Positions 15,752 to 25,795 of a stretch of 64,000 nucleotides of DNA are shown in pieces. The first letter of the stretch is position 1. Every line of letters starts with the position of its first letter. The notes below the pieces were generated by a model, which searched no databases, was not told where the DNA came from, and saw nothing but the letters and a program-made list of their open reading frames with translations. The stretch is from an uncultured SAR86 cluster bacterium. Its GTDB lineage: Bacteria; Pseudomonadota; Gammaproteobacteria; Magnimaribacterales; AG-339-G14. The stretch covers positions 1-64,000 of the forward strand of contig CACBOY010000001.1 in assembly GCA_902540995.1 (NCBI GenBank), written 5' to 3'. The translations under genes were made by a program, and so were the position numbers.

Positions 15752-16966
15752 TTACTTTTCAAGATTAAAAGCATCATGCAAAGACTTTACTGCCTCATGA
15801 GCAAGATCCTCTTTAACCACAACAGAAATTTTTATTTCAGAAGTTGAAATCATTTCAATGTTTATATTTTTTTCAGCTAGAGTTTTAAACATAGTAGCTG
15901 CAACTCCAGCATGCGATTTCATCCCAACTCCAACTAAAGAAACTTTGCTGATGTCTTCATTCAACTCAATTTCTCCTCCTCCAAATTCTTTAGATAAATT
16001 AGAAAGAATTTTTTTTGTTTCTTGAGATTTTTCGCGTTTTACAGTGAAAGTAAAGTCAGTAGTTTTATCTTCAGAAACGTTTTGGATAATAATGTCTACT
16101 TCAATACCTTTTGAACTTATAGGGTCTAAAATCTTTGCTGCAATACCTGGAATATCAGGTACTTTTCTAATAGTGAGCTTAGCATCATCGTTGGTATGCG
16201 TTACACCAGAAATTAAAGCATCTTCCATGTTTTCTTCTCCATTGATAAGTGTTCCTTCATCATTAGTAAAACTAGATTTTACCCTTATTGGCATATTATA
16301 TTTACTGGCAAATTCTACAGATCTAATTTGCAAAACTTTAGCGCCTAAGCTTGATAATTCCAACATTTCTTCAAAAGTTAGTTTGTCTATCTTTTTGGCT
16401 TTTTCATAAACATTTGGATCAGTTGTATAAACGCCATCCACATCAGTATATATCTGACATTCTTCTGCTTCCAAAGCAACAGCTAAAGCAACTGCTGAAG
16501 TATCAGAGCCGCCTCTACCTAAAGTGGTAATGTCTCCCTCTTCATTGATTCCTTGAAAACCTGTTATGACTGGAGTTATGTCTGCAGATATATCTTTAAG
16601 AATATTTTTTGTATCAATCGAATTAATTCTAGCTTTTCCATGATAGTCATCTGTTCTAAGACCAAGTTGAAAAGCAGTATAAGATTTTGAGTTAACTTCT
16701 TCATTTCTCAATGTCATAGCTAATAAAGCTACTGACACCTGCTCGCCTGAAGAAATCAATGCATCGTATTCTCTTGGATCAGGAATTTCTTGAACTTCTT
16801 TTGCTAGATCGATCAGTCTTTGAGTTTCGCCTGCCATAGCTGATACAACGGCAACAACTTTTTTTCCGTTCTTAGATGTATCTTTGATAATTTTCGCCAC
16901 TGCTTTGAATCTGTCAGTATCAGCAAGCGAAGTTCCACCAAATTTTTGGACAACTATATTAGACAT
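15752..16966 (-). CDS. lysC: Aspartate kinase (monofunctional, two ACT domains)
   Basis: A 404-residue enzyme that phosphorylates aspartate, the entry step to Lys, Thr and Met. It begins IVVQKFGGTSLADTDRF, with the family KFGGTS motif at 8-13; the nucleotide-binding region includes TTLGRGGSDTSAVALA. Two ACT domains fill the C-terminal 140 residues (IPGIAAKIL, GVGMKSHAGVAATMF) and are normally the site of Lys or Thr feedback. It lies 8 nt after alaS and 2 nt before tRNA-Ser. The csrA/rsmA gene usually found between lysC and this tRNA in gammaproteobacteria is absent. Confidence 0.96.
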   Translation of the reverse strand: MSNIVVQKFGGTSLADTDRFKAVAKIIKDTSKNGKKVVAVVSAMAGETQRLIDLAKEVQEIPDPREYDALISSGEQVSVALLAMTLRNEEVNSKSYTAFQLGLRTDDYHGKARINSIDTKNILKDISADITPVITGFQGINEEGDITTLGRGGSDTSAVALAVALEAEECQIYTDVDGVYTTDPNVYEKAKKIDKLTFEEMLELSSLGAKVLQIRSVEFASKYNMPIRVKSSFTNDEGTLINGEENMEDALISGVTHTNDDAKLTIRKVPDIPGIAAKILDPISSKGIEVDIIIQNVSEDKTTDFTFTVKREKSQETKKILSNLSKEFGGGEIELNEDISKVSLVGVGMKSHAGVAATMFKTLAEKNINIEMISTSEIKISVVVKEDLAHEAVKSLHDAFNLEK

Positions 16967-16974
16967 TGGTGTTT

Positions 16975-19563
16975 TTAAATCTCAGTTAGAATTTTCTCAG
17001 CAGAAATTAATATTTCATCAAGTTTATTTGAAGCTGGTCCACCTGCTTGTGCAAAATCAGGCTTTCCTCCTCCTTTCGCTCCTATAATTTTGGAAAGCGA
17101 GTCTAGCAAATTTCTTGCATCATAAGTAGCAGTAATATCATTTGATACTGAAACCAATATTGTTGATTTTTCTTCCATAGATCCAACGAGAATAATTATT
17201 AGATTACTTACTTCCTTTTTTAGACTGTCTAAACTACCTCTTAGTTTAGATAAATTAAGATTATCTATTCTTTTTGTAATTATGTTTATCTTTCCAACAC
17301 TCTTGTAACTACCTTTTAAATCATCTAATAAATTCTGATAAATCTTTTGTTCATGTTTTTTTAAATCCTCTTTATAAGAATTTATTAATTTAATTTTATC
17401 TTTTAAAAATATGGGCAAATCTTTGACCGAAACATTAAAAGTCTCTGCAGTATTAATTAAGTCGGTTTTATTATCAGCCTTATCCTTGATTGCAAGATCG
17501 CCAGAAATAGCTTCTATTCTTCTTACTCCAGATGAAATACTTGTTTCTGAGATTATTTTAAAACTTTTAATTTCTGAACTGTTTTTTACATGAGTTCCCC
17601 CACACAACTCGGTAGAGTAATCTCCTGCTATTTTTAAAACTCTCACTTGATCGCCATATTTTTCTCCAAAAAAGGCAATTGCTCCAAGTTTTTGAGATTC
17701 TTCAATTGAAGTTTCAATTATTTGTGTATCCTCAGCAGATGTTATTGCTTGATTTACTTCTTGCTCGATCTTTACAATTTCAGATTCTGAAAGTTTTTGT
17801 TTGTGAGAAAAATCAAACCTTAACTTCTCCTCGTTCACCAAAGAGCCTTTTTGTTGAACGTGTTCGCCTAAAATATTTCGCAAAGCAGAGTGCATAAGAT
17901 GTGTTGCCGAATGATTGGACACAATTGCCCTTCTTCTTTCTGTATCTATCTCGGCTTTAACTTTGTCATGAAGATTTAATGAGCCTTTTTTTATCTTACT
18001 TATGTGTAGATGAAAATTTCCTACCTTTTGAGTATCTAATACTTCAACCTCTAGACCCTCTGAACTGAGCTTTCCTTTATCGCCAACTTGACCTCCAGAT
18101 TCTCCATAAAAGGGAGTTTTATCAAGCACGATCATGCATTCCCCTGAGGCAGATTTAACTTCTTTGCCATTTTTGAAAATTAGTTTAATTTCAGATTCGA
18201 TCGAACTATCTTCGTAGCCAACAAATTTTGTCTCTTCATCTAAATCAATTGCAGCTGGCAAAAGAGCCTCAAATTTACTTTCTTTTTTTGCGTTTGCTCT
18301 TTGCGCTGCCATGAGCTTTTCATAGCCTGAAAGATCCAAGCTAAGGTCATTTTCCTGGGCTAAATCTCTAGTCAGGTCAACTGGAAATCCATAGGTATCA
18401 TAAAGTTTAAAAATAAGCTCTCCGGTTAAAGTCGTTTTTTTCGAGTCTTTAATTTCTTCCTCAAGAAGTCTCATTCCCTGTTTTAAAGTTTCTCTAAATT
18501 GATCTTCTTCGGATTTGAGTTCCTGCAAAATAAAAGTCTTATTTTTTTTAACTTCCGGATAAGTTGCTAATAAAGATTCACCCAGCGTGTCAAAAATATC
18601 AGCAAAAGAAAAATCTTTTTCATTGTTTATTTTGTAAGCATGAGTCAGAGCTCTTCTAATGATTCTTCTTAAGACATACCCTCTTCCTTCGTTGCTTGGA
18701 TTCACACCATCAGAGATTAGAAAAACAGATGATCTTAGATGATCTGCTATAACTCTTAATGAAGGATTCAAAAGATTTTTTTCATTTAATGTTTCAGCAA
18801 TTGATTCAATAATGTTATTAAAAATATCCGTTTTATAATTGTCGCTAGTTTTTTGTAAAACTGCAGTGATTCTTTCTAAGCCCATTCCAGTGTCAACACA
18901 TTGCTTAGGAAGATTGGAAAGTTTGCCATTGTGATCTCGGTTATATTGCATAAAAACCAAGTTATAAATCTCCACAAACCTTTCGCCAGTGTCTACACCT
19001 TCTTGTGGTGCTTCTCCCGGAAGATCCTCACCATGATCATAAAATATTTCTGAACATGGGCCACATGGGCCTGTATCTCCCATTGACCAAAAATTGTCTT
19101 CAGTAAGCCTTGAGAGTTTTTCAGCAGGAAATCTTATTTTATTAAGCCAAATGTCTTCTGACTCTTTATCATCAACATGCACTGTTACCCATAGTTTATC
19201 TTTATCAAGTTTAAATTTTTCTGTGAGAAGTTCCCAAGCTAATTCTATTGCTTGCTCTTTGAAGTAGTCCCCAAAACTAAAATTTCCAAGCATTTCAAAG
19301 AAAGTATGATGTCTGAAAGTAAAACCAACATTATCTAAGTCGTTATGCTTTCCCCCTGCTCTCACGCATTTTTGAGATGAAGTTGCCTTATCAAATTTTA
19401 CTTTCTCTGTGCCAAGGAATACATCTTTAAACTGATTCATCCCAGAGTTGGAAAACATTAAGGTGGGGTCATTGATGGGAACAAGGCTGGAACTCGCTAC
19501 TTCTTTATGCCCCTTCTCAACAAAAAAATCTAAGAAAGTCTTTCTTACTTCAAATGACTTCAC
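16975..19563 (-). CDS. alaS: Alanine--tRNA ligase
   Basis: An 862-residue class II synthetase starting with GTG. The catalytic core begins VRKTFLDFFVEKGHKEVASSSLVP. The editing domain has the zinc motif HSATHLMHSAL and, later, CGGTHV. The C-Ala domain ends with GAKGGGKPDFAQAGG, a conserved glycine-rich motif. Length matches the family. The GTG lies 5 nt after the dienelactone hydrolase stop, and lysC follows 8 nt downstream. Confidence 0.97.
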   Translation of the reverse strand: MKSFEVRKTFLDFFVEKGHKEVASSSLVPINDPTLMFSNSGMNQFKDVFLGTEKVKFDKATSSQKCVRAGGKHNDLDNVGFTFRHHTFFEMLGNFSFGDYFKEQAIELAWELLTEKFKLDKDKLWVTVHVDDKESEDIWLNKIRFPAEKLSRLTEDNFWSMGDTGPCGPCSEIFYDHGEDLPGEAPQEGVDTGERFVEIYNLVFMQYNRDHNGKLSNLPKQCVDTGMGLERITAVLQKTSDNYKTDIFNNIIESIAETLNEKNLLNPSLRVIADHLRSSVFLISDGVNPSNEGRGYVLRRIIRRALTHAYKINNEKDFSFADIFDTLGESLLATYPEVKKNKTFILQELKSEEDQFRETLKQGMRLLEEEIKDSKKTTLTGELIFKLYDTYGFPVDLTRDLAQENDLSLDLSGYEKLMAAQRANAKKESKFEALLPAAIDLDEETKFVGYEDSSIESEIKLIFKNGKEVKSASGECMIVLDKTPFYGESGGQVGDKGKLSSEGLEVEVLDTQKVGNFHLHISKIKKGSLNLHDKVKAEIDTERRRAIVSNHSATHLMHSALRNILGEHVQQKGSLVNEEKLRFDFSHKQKLSESEIVKIEQEVNQAITSAEDTQIIETSIEESQKLGAIAFFGEKYGDQVRVLKIAGDYSTELCGGTHVKNSSEIKSFKIISETSISSGVRRIEAISGDLAIKDKADNKTDLINTAETFNVSVKDLPIFLKDKIKLINSYKEDLKKHEQKIYQNLLDDLKGSYKSVGKINIITKRIDNLNLSKLRGSLDSLKKEVSNLIIILVGSMEEKSTILVSVSNDITATYDARNLLDSLSKIIGAKGGGKPDFAQAGGPASNKLDEILISAEKILTEI

Positions 19564-19568
19564 GTTAT

Positions 19569-20276
19569 TTAACTAAAAATTTCTGATAAAAAATCTTTAA
19601 AGATTTTCCAGGATCTCTGATCTGCATCTTGCGAATAAACCGTTCCGAAACTTGGATCATTTGCATCAGGATTTGTAAAAGCATGCATGGCATTACCAAA
19701 AGAATGTAATTGCCAATCAACACTTTTTTTATTCATTTCCTCAGAAAAAGAGTCTATCTGATCTTGTCCTACCATAGGATCTAAATGACCATGAAGGACC
19801 AATAGTTTTGCGCTAATGTCTTTATCTTCAAGGTCTTCCGAACCAGATAAAAAACCATGAAAACTAACGGCCCCTTTTAAATCCACTCCACTTCTAGCAA
19901 GGTCTAAAGAAACCAAGCCGCCAAAACAGTATCCCATAATCGCAATGTTTGAAGTGTCTACTCCTTCAAGTTTTTTTGCTGCCTCATATGCGCCAACAAT
20001 AATCTGAGATAAATTTTTTCTATCGTCTAATAAAGGTTGCATCATCGATTGATTCTCCTCATTAGATCCACCAACCTTTCCGTCTCCATACATATCAATT
20101 GCAAATGCATTGTAGCCATCATCAGCAAGCTTATTTGCTATACCTTCAACAAATCCATCTCTGCCTGCCCAAGTATGAGCAATAAGAACACATGGAGCAT
20201 TTTTAACCTCTGGCTTTACATGTAACCCCTCAAATGTCTTAGAATTTACTTCGTATGATACAAGTTCGGTATTCAT
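19569..20276 (-). CDS. Dienelactone hydrolase family protein
   Basis: An alpha/beta hydrolase of 235 residues. Counting from a TTG one codon earlier, the nucleophile is Cys118 in GYCFGG, with Asp167 (HGHLDP) and His199 (NAMHAF), the Cys-Asp-His triad of dienelactone hydrolases. The ATG at 20276 gives a TGATG junction with the stop of the gamma-carbonic anhydrase gene, so this start is preferred. The physiological substrate is unknown; such enzymes hydrolyse many small esters and lactones. No aromatic degradation genes are nearby. Confidence 0.9.
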   Translation of the reverse strand: MNTELVSYEVNSKTFEGLHVKPEVKNAPCVLIAHTWAGRDGFVEGIANKLADDGYNAFAIDMYGDGKVGGSNEENQSMMQPLLDDRKNLSQIIVGAYEAAKKLEGVDTSNIAIMGYCFGGLVSLDLARSGVDLKGAVSFHGFLSGSEDLEDKDISAKLLVLHGHLDPMVGQDQIDSFSEEMNKKSVDWQLHSFGNAMHAFTNPDANDPSFGTVYSQDADQRSWKIFKDFLSEIFS

Positions 20277-20800
20277 CAATTTTCCTCCTTTAAACCTGAC
20301 TTAAATCTTTTTCCATTTTCTACATAATGTTCTGCTGAGCCTTTCAAAATAATTTTTAAATTCTCATCAACCTCTTTCTTAACTTTTCCAGGAGATCCCA
20401 TAACAAGCGAATTGTCTGGAATTTTTGTTCCCTCTGTGAGAAGAGTATTTGCACCTATTAAACAATTATTTCCAATTTCTACATTGTTCAAGATAACTGA
20501 ATTAATGCCAATTAATGAATTGTTTCCAATAGTGCAACCATGAAGCATGACCTTATGGCCCACTGTGACATTTTCTCCAATAATAATTGGGCTTCCGGGA
20601 TCAACATGCAAAACCGATAAATCTTGAATATTTGAACCTTTGCCAATAATTATTTTCTCTACATCACCTCTGATTACCGCTCCAAACCAAACGCTTACAT
20701 CTTCTCCGAGCTCTACTTGACCCAGAACAGTGGCATTTGGAGCAATATAAAAATTATCTCCGGCAGTTTTAACGCTATGCTGGTCTAAAGTATAAATCAT
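20276..20800 (-). CDS. Gamma-carbonic anhydrase family protein (YrdA-like)
   Basis: A 174-residue left-handed beta-helix made of hexapeptide repeats (for example IGENVTVGHKVMLHGCTIGNNSLIGINSVI). The three metal-binding histidines of gamma-carbonic anhydrases are present: His65, His82 and His87. The family binds zinc or iron and may hydrate CO2, though many YrdA-type members have no proven activity. The start overlaps the upstream Nudix gene by 26 nt, and the stop overlaps the hydrolase start. Confidence 0.9.
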   Translation of the reverse strand: MIYTLDQHSVKTAGDNFYIAPNATVLGQVELGEDVSVWFGAVIRGDVEKIIIGKGSNIQDLSVLHVDPGSPIIIGENVTVGHKVMLHGCTIGNNSLIGINSVILNNVEIGNNCLIGANTLLTEGTKIPDNSLVMGSPGKVKKEVDENLKIILKGSAEHYVENGKRFKSGLKEEN

Positions 20801-21362
20801 CTATATCAATATCTATTTCCATTAACTCCAGAAATTGTAATGTAAAACCTAAAGTTAATCCCCAAATTTTCTGATTTTTATAATTTATAACTGGCGTCTG
20901 AAAGGTTTCACCACTTGCATTGGTTATTTTGTTTGATATCAAAGGATCTTCTTTGAGATAGTTTAAAGGAACAGAAAAAATCGTTTCTACCTCTTTAGGA
21001 TCTTTTTTAAATTTTAAATTTCCAGCTGCGTAACCTATATAAGGCGTGACACTTATTCCAAATCTAGATTCTTGAGGATCCATCCGGCCAAGTATTCTTA
21101 TCGAATCAGGTTCAACTCCAATCTCTTCATGTGTTTCCCTTAAAACAGTTTCGATTAGGTTTCTATCCTCTTCTTCTTTTTTCCCTCCTGGGAATGCTAC
21201 TTCTCCTGCATGAGAAGGTAATTTTTTAGATCTTTCAGTAAAAACGATTGAATAGTCATCCTCATTATCAGTTATTAAAATTAATACTGCTGCTTGGGGT
21301 AATTTTCCATCCGACTGCTTCGGACTCAAGTCATTTAGTCTTTTTTCTATGAAAGGGATCAT
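20775..21362 (-). CDS. CoA-type Nudix pyrophosphohydrolase
   Basis: A 195-residue protein from the ATG at 21362. The Nudix box spans about residues 60-82 (GGKKEEEDRNLIETVLRETHEEIGV), preceded by SHAGEVAFPGG. The SHxGxxxFPGG lead-in and the Asp in the box are typical of the CoA pyrophosphatase subgroup (NudL/YeaB), which cuts CoA to phosphopantetheine and 3',5'-ADP. The frame stays open upstream to 21524, but that part would overlap the divergent Nudix gene and looks like a chance extension. Confidence 0.88.
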   Translation of the reverse strand: MIPFIEKRLNDLSPKQSDGKLPQAAVLILITDNEDDYSIVFTERSKKLPSHAGEVAFPGGKKEEEDRNLIETVLRETHEEIGVEPDSIRILGRMDPQESRFGISVTPYIGYAAGNLKFKKDPKEVETIFSVPLNYLKEDPLISNKITNASGETFQTPVINYKNQKIWGLTLGFTLQFLELMEIDIDIDDLYFRPA

Positions 21363-21419
21363 TATGTTAATAAAAGGTATTGAATTATACTTGCTTACTA
21401 AATTTAAGCAGGAAAAACT

Positions 21420-21953
21420 TTGAAATTTTGTACCCAATGCGGTGGTCCCGTATCTAAAAAGATACCCCAAGATGACAATCGAGAAAGATATGTATGCGAC
21501 GATTGTGGATTTATTCACTATCATAATCCAAATGCAGTCGTAGGAACTTTGCCCTACTGCGGAGATAAAGTTCTTTTATGTAAAAGAGGAATAGAACCAA
21601 GAAAAGGTTTATGGACCTTACCTGCCGGTTTTTTGGAATTAGGAGAAACTTTACAAGAAGGAGCTTTAAGAGAAACCAAAGAAGAAACCAATTCAACTGT
21701 AAAAATAGATGATATTTATTTTATGTTTGACATTCCTCAAATTGGACAATTTTATGTTCTTTATAAAGCTTCTATAGAAGAAAATTCTTATTCTCCAACA
21801 ACGGAAAGTCTTGAAGTTGAATTGTTTTCCTATGATGAAATACCTTGGGATGAACTAGCCTTCCCTTTTGTACCCATTGCTCTCGAACAATTTTATGAGG
21901 ATTTAAATGAGGGCTATTTTCCTCTAAGGATCAGAGAGTTAATAAAGAAATAG
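21420..21953 (+). CDS. Nudix hydrolase with N-terminal zinc ribbon
   Basis: A 177-residue protein starting at TTG, preceded by a Shine-Dalgarno (CAGGAAAAACT). A zinc ribbon (Cys4, Cys7, Cys26, Cys29) is followed by a Nudix box (about 70-90: GFLELGETLQEGALRETKEET). The layout resembles NudC-like or ADP-ribose-type Nudix enzymes with a zinc_ribbon_2 domain; the exact nucleotide substrate is unknown. It is divergent from the CoA-type Nudix gene across 57 nt and convergent with purL, with a 1-nt gap. Confidence 0.9.
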   Translation: MKFCTQCGGPVSKKIPQDDNRERYVCDDCGFIHYHNPNAVVGTLPYCGDKVLLCKRGIEPRKGLWTLPAGFLELGETLQEGALRETKEETNSTVKIDDIYFMFDIPQIGQFYVLYKASIEENSYSPTTESLEVELFSYDEIPWDELAFPFVPIALEQFYEDLNEGYFPLRIRELIKK

Positions 21954-21954
21954 T

Positions 21955-24900
21955 TTAACTATAAAAATTTCTAGCATTTAAAAATAATTTGAACCAAGGA
22001 CTATGCTTTCCTTTTTCATTAGTCCAGGACAATTGATTATTTAAAAAACTTCTTTCAGGATGGGGCATCATAATTAAAAATCTTCCATCATCATTTGTCA
22101 CCGCAGTAATGCCATTCGTGGAGCCATTGGGATTTTCTGGGAATTCTTTAGCTTCTATACCTTTATTTGTACAAAATTGCATTGGCGCTAAATTATCAGA
22201 GATTATTTTTTTTGCGCTTAGGTGTGCAGGAAAAATCATTTTACCCTCTCCATGATTTACAGGTACTAAAAGCTGAGAACCTTCCATGCCATCAAAAAAA
22301 TTGGAATTGGATTTGTTTATTTTTACTTGAACCATTCTGGCTTCAAATCTATTACTTTTATTTCTTTCTAGTTTTGGCCAATGTTCCGAGCCTGGAATCA
22401 ATTCTTTAAGCTCTGACATAACCTGACATCCATTGCAGATTCCCAATGCAAAAGTGTCTTGTCTATGAAAGAATTCAGAAAATTTATCTTTAAGCTTTGA
22501 ATTAGATTTTATTGACTGCGCCCATCCTCTTCCTGCTCCAAGGATATCGCCATAAGAAAAACCCCCTGGAAAAGCTAGGCCTTGAAAATTGTCCAAAGAA
22601 CTTGAATTATCTAGAAGATCTCTCATGTGAACATCAATAACTTTGAAGCCAGCTTGAGAAAAAGCTGCTGCCATTTCTAAATGAGAATTAACTCCTTGAT
22701 CTCTCATGATGGCTATTTTTGGAGACCTACTTAAATATCTTTTATTCAACTTAAAATTATATTTTTGGGTAAGCTTTGACCTCTTTGTATCAAGCAAAAA
22801 TCTGTGCTCTTGTTTTGTTGTTTCTTGATTATCCCGAAGCAGTTTGATGTTATAAGAAACGCTTGACCATGAATGCATTAAAACTTTGTGATTTATTCTC
22901 AAATTTTGGCTAGAAGTTTTGAGAAAAAAATTATTTGTATTATTAGTTGAACCAATATTGAAAAAAGAATTCTTTAAACCTAGTTTTATAAAATCTTTTT
23001 TAAACTCAGAAAAATCTTTTTTCTTAATCTGAAAAAGCAGTCCTAACTCTTCAGAAAATAAATTACTTGATTTTTTTAAGAAAGAAATTTTAGAAAGATC
23101 AAGATTTAAACCACATCCTCCAGCAAGCATCATTTCAACCGCGGAAACAATTAAACCGCCATCTGAAATATCATGGAAAGAGAATATTCTCTTTTTATTG
23201 ATCTTGGTTGCTAGGTAATTATAAATTTTTGGAAATTCATCTATACACTCTAAATTAGGAGTTTCAAGATTTTTTTGTTGAGTTACTTCCGAGAAAATAG
23301 ATCCCCCCAAACGTTTTTTTGTTTTTGAAAGATCTAAGTAGACTAATGAAAACTCATTATTATCTATCAATTGGGGTGTAATGCTTTTTTTGACGTTTTT
23401 TATTTTTGAAAAAGCGCTGATTATTAAACTTTGTGGGGATAAATTAGTTTTTTTATCTTTTTGCCATATTGTTTTCATTGATAGCGAATCTTTTCCAACG
23501 GGAATGGCTATTCTCCAAGGCTTGCATACTTTTTGGGTCAACTCTTTTACTGTATTGAATAAATCTGTTTTTCTTTGAGCATTGTCAGGACTTGCCATCC
23601 AGTTTGCAGATATTTTTATATCGGATAGTTTAGATACTCCTGAAGGCAAGAGATTTAATAAAGCCTCTGCAAGAGCTAATTTTCCAGCTGCGACAGGATT
23701 AGAAATTGCAATTGGAGACTTTTCTCCCATTGACATAGCTTCTCCAGAATTTGTATTAAAATCTGACAATGTAATTGCATGGTCAGCCACGGGAACTTGA
23801 TATGGACCAACAAATTGATCCCTGTAAGTTAAGCCTCCTACACTTCGATCTCCAATGTTTATTAGAAAGCTTTTAGAACCGACTGTAGGATGTCTCAATA
23901 CATCTAATAGAGTTTTTTTAAGATTTATTTTTTTTGATTTATCAAAAGAGTCTTTCTTTCTGTCTGAGATAATTTCGTGGGTGTTTTTTTCTTTATATCC
24001 AAAGATAGTATCCATAGGCAGATGGATTGGAAATTTTCCGGTTTTGCTATCTTTAAGTTTAAAAGTTTTTTTAGTTGTTAGAGTCCCAACAACCGCGTGG
24101 GGACACTTTTCCCTCTCACAAAATTCTTTGAATTCTTTTAAAGAATCTTTTTCTACAGCTAAAACATATCTTTCTTGTGATTCGTTAGACCATATTTCTA
24201 AAGCCGACATAGAATTGTCAGCAAGAGGAATCTTTCTCAAATCAACACTAGCTCCCATGCTGCAATCTTTTGCCAACTCTGGTATTGCATTTGAAAGACC
24301 TCCAGCTCCAACGTCATGAATGAATAAAATAGGATTTTTTGATTTTTTTAAAGAACATAAATTGATGACTTCTTGGCATCTTCTTTGCATTTCAGGATTA
24401 GATCTTTGAACTGAAGCATAGTCCAAGGATTCGTCAGAAGAACCTGCTTGGACTGAAGAAGCAGAACCACCACCTAGCCCGATCAAATAACCAGGTCCTC
24501 CTAAAACAATAATCTTTGTTCCAGGTTTAACCTTTTTTTTGAATGTGTTGTTTGAACTTATACTTCCTAATCCTCCAGCGATCATTATTGGTTTATGAAA
24601 TCCATAGTGAGTTCCATCATTTTTTTGTTCGAAAGATCTGAAATAGCCATTTAAATTTGGTCTTCCAAATTCATTATTAAATGAAGCTGCCCCAAGAGGA
24701 CCCTCGATCATTATTTTTTTTGGTGAAGAAATTCGTTTAGGGCGATCTTCTTTAAACTCCCATTTTTCTTTTAGGCTTTCAAGCCTTAAATAAGATACAG
24801 AATATCCAGTTAAACCGGCTTTTGGTTGTGCTCCAATTCCTGTAGCTCCTTCATCTCTTATCTCACCACCAGATCCTGTAGCAGCTCCTTCAAAAGGAGA

Positions 24901-25782
24901 AACTGCAGTTGGATGATTGTGAGTCTCAACCTTTATACAAATATTATGTTTTAAATTCTTAGTCTGATACTCTCGCTTATCTGTATCTAAATGAAATTTT
25001 TCTGAACTTTCTGATTCAATTACTGCTGCATTATCATCATAGGCAACGAGCACTCCATCGTTAAAATTCTTATGAGTGGATTTTATTTGTTGAAATAAAC
25101 TTGGTTCATTTTCTTCATATAAATTCTTCCAAGAGGCATTAAAAAACTTATGACGACAGTGTTCAGAGTTTGCTTGAGAAAACATCATCAACTCTACATC
25201 TGTAGGATTTCTTTTAAGAGACTTATAACTATTTATTAAGTAATTGATCTCTTGGTCATTCAAACCAAAGCCAAATTTTTGATTAGCATCGATATAGCTT
25301 TGATAACTATTTTTTAGATATTTGAAAGAAAATAAATTTTTTTTGGGTTTGGTAAAAAAAGATTCAATGCTTTTTAATCCAATTGAAAACTCTTCAGTAA
25401 GATAATCAAAAGGGAAATTTTCCTTTTTAAGTAATTTTTCAGAAAAGTCTTCTGTTTCTAAACCTTTGATTCTTTCTATTCTTTGGACCTCATTTAAATT
25501 ACAAGAAGTAAAAATATCCTCAGTTTTTGAAGACCAGGGCGACTGTGAGCCATTCCTTGGTGAGAGAAAAATAATATCTTTTGAAAATCTTAACGAACTG
25601 TTGGGGTTTATATCCAACAACTCATAAATTTTTTCAACTTTATTTTTTGGAATATCTTTCCAAGCTTTATTTAAAAGTAAAAGATAAAAATAATTTAAAG
25701 AGAGATAGTTTGAATTTTCTTCTGAAAGGACTCTTTCGCCAGCAATAATAACTGTTCTAGAATTTAAAACTTTAAAGGGCAT
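21955..25782 (-). CDS. purL: Phosphoribosylformylglycinamidine synthase
   Basis: A 1275-residue, single-chain PurL of the proteobacterial type. It contains the FGAM synthase linker (NPTDVELMMFSQANSEHCRHKFFNA), two AIRS-like ATPase halves (for example VETHNHPTAVSPFEGAATGSGGEIRDE) and a C-terminal class I glutaminase with nucleophile Cys in GICNGCQ and the PHPERSF catalytic His-Glu. It converts FGAR to FGAM in purine synthesis. It has a short 41-nt upstream gap to uvrB containing a TATAAT, so it is probably transcribed separately. Confidence 0.97.
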   Translation of the reverse strand: MPFKVLNSRTVIIAGERVLSEENSNYLSLNYFYLLLLNKAWKDIPKNKVEKIYELLDINPNSSLRFSKDIIFLSPRNGSQSPWSSKTEDIFTSCNLNEVQRIERIKGLETEDFSEKLLKKENFPFDYLTEEFSIGLKSIESFFTKPKKNLFSFKYLKNSYQSYIDANQKFGFGLNDQEINYLINSYKSLKRNPTDVELMMFSQANSEHCRHKFFNASWKNLYEENEPSLFQQIKSTHKNFNDGVLVAYDDNAAVIESESSEKFHLDTDKREYQTKNLKHNICIKVETHNHPTAVSPFEGAATGSGGEIRDEGATGIGAQPKAGLTGYSVSYLRLESLKEKWEFKEDRPKRISSPKKIMIEGPLGAASFNNEFGRPNLNGYFRSFEQKNDGTHYGFHKPIMIAGGLGSISSNNTFKKKVKPGTKIIVLGGPGYLIGLGGGSASSVQAGSSDESLDYASVQRSNPEMQRRCQEVINLCSLKKSKNPILFIHDVGAGGLSNAIPELAKDCSMGASVDLRKIPLADNSMSALEIWSNESQERYVLAVEKDSLKEFKEFCEREKCPHAVVGTLTTKKTFKLKDSKTGKFPIHLPMDTIFGYKEKNTHEIISDRKKDSFDKSKKINLKKTLLDVLRHPTVGSKSFLINIGDRSVGGLTYRDQFVGPYQVPVADHAITLSDFNTNSGEAMSMGEKSPIAISNPVAAGKLALAEALLNLLPSGVSKLSDIKISANWMASPDNAQRKTDLFNTVKELTQKVCKPWRIAIPVGKDSLSMKTIWQKDKKTNLSPQSLIISAFSKIKNVKKSITPQLIDNNEFSLVYLDLSKTKKRLGGSIFSEVTQQKNLETPNLECIDEFPKIYNYLATKINKKRIFSFHDISDGGLIVSAVEMMLAGGCGLNLDLSKISFLKKSSNLFSEELGLLFQIKKKDFSEFKKDFIKLGLKNSFFNIGSTNNTNNFFLKTSSQNLRINHKVLMHSWSSVSYNIKLLRDNQETTKQEHRFLLDTKRSKLTQKYNFKLNKRYLSRSPKIAIMRDQGVNSHLEMAAAFSQAGFKVIDVHMRDLLDNSSSLDNFQGLAFPGGFSYGDILGAGRGWAQSIKSNSKLKDKFSEFFHRQDTFALGICNGCQVMSELKELIPGSEHWPKLERNKSNRFEARMVQVKINKSNSNFFDGMEGSQLLVPVNHGEGKMIFPAHLSAKKIISDNLAPMQFCTNKGIEAKEFPENPNGSTNGITAVTNDDGRFLIMMPHPERSFLNNQLSWTNEKGKHSPWFKLFLNARNFYS

Positions 25783-25795
25783 CTAAAAAAGAAAA

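Noticed and set aside
15591-15800. Plus-strand 69-codon frame across tRNA-Ser
   Set aside because: Its sequence (GEGGIRTLDAGLPHTPLAGERF) is the antisense translation of a tRNA-Ser gene, a well-known false protein family.
16044-16409. 121-codon plus-strand frame inside lysC
   Set aside because: Antisense to the ACT domains of lysC, with no start signal or domain of its own.
21363-21524. 54-codon N-terminal extension of the CoA-type Nudix gene
   Set aside because: It overlaps the divergent zinc-ribbon Nudix gene and its spacer, and the extension has no Nudix similarity. The ATG at 21362 gives normal length.
23855-24319. 154-codon plus-strand frame inside purL
   Set aside because: It lies opposite a conserved PurL region and its product shows no domain; a shadow of strong coding on the other strand.
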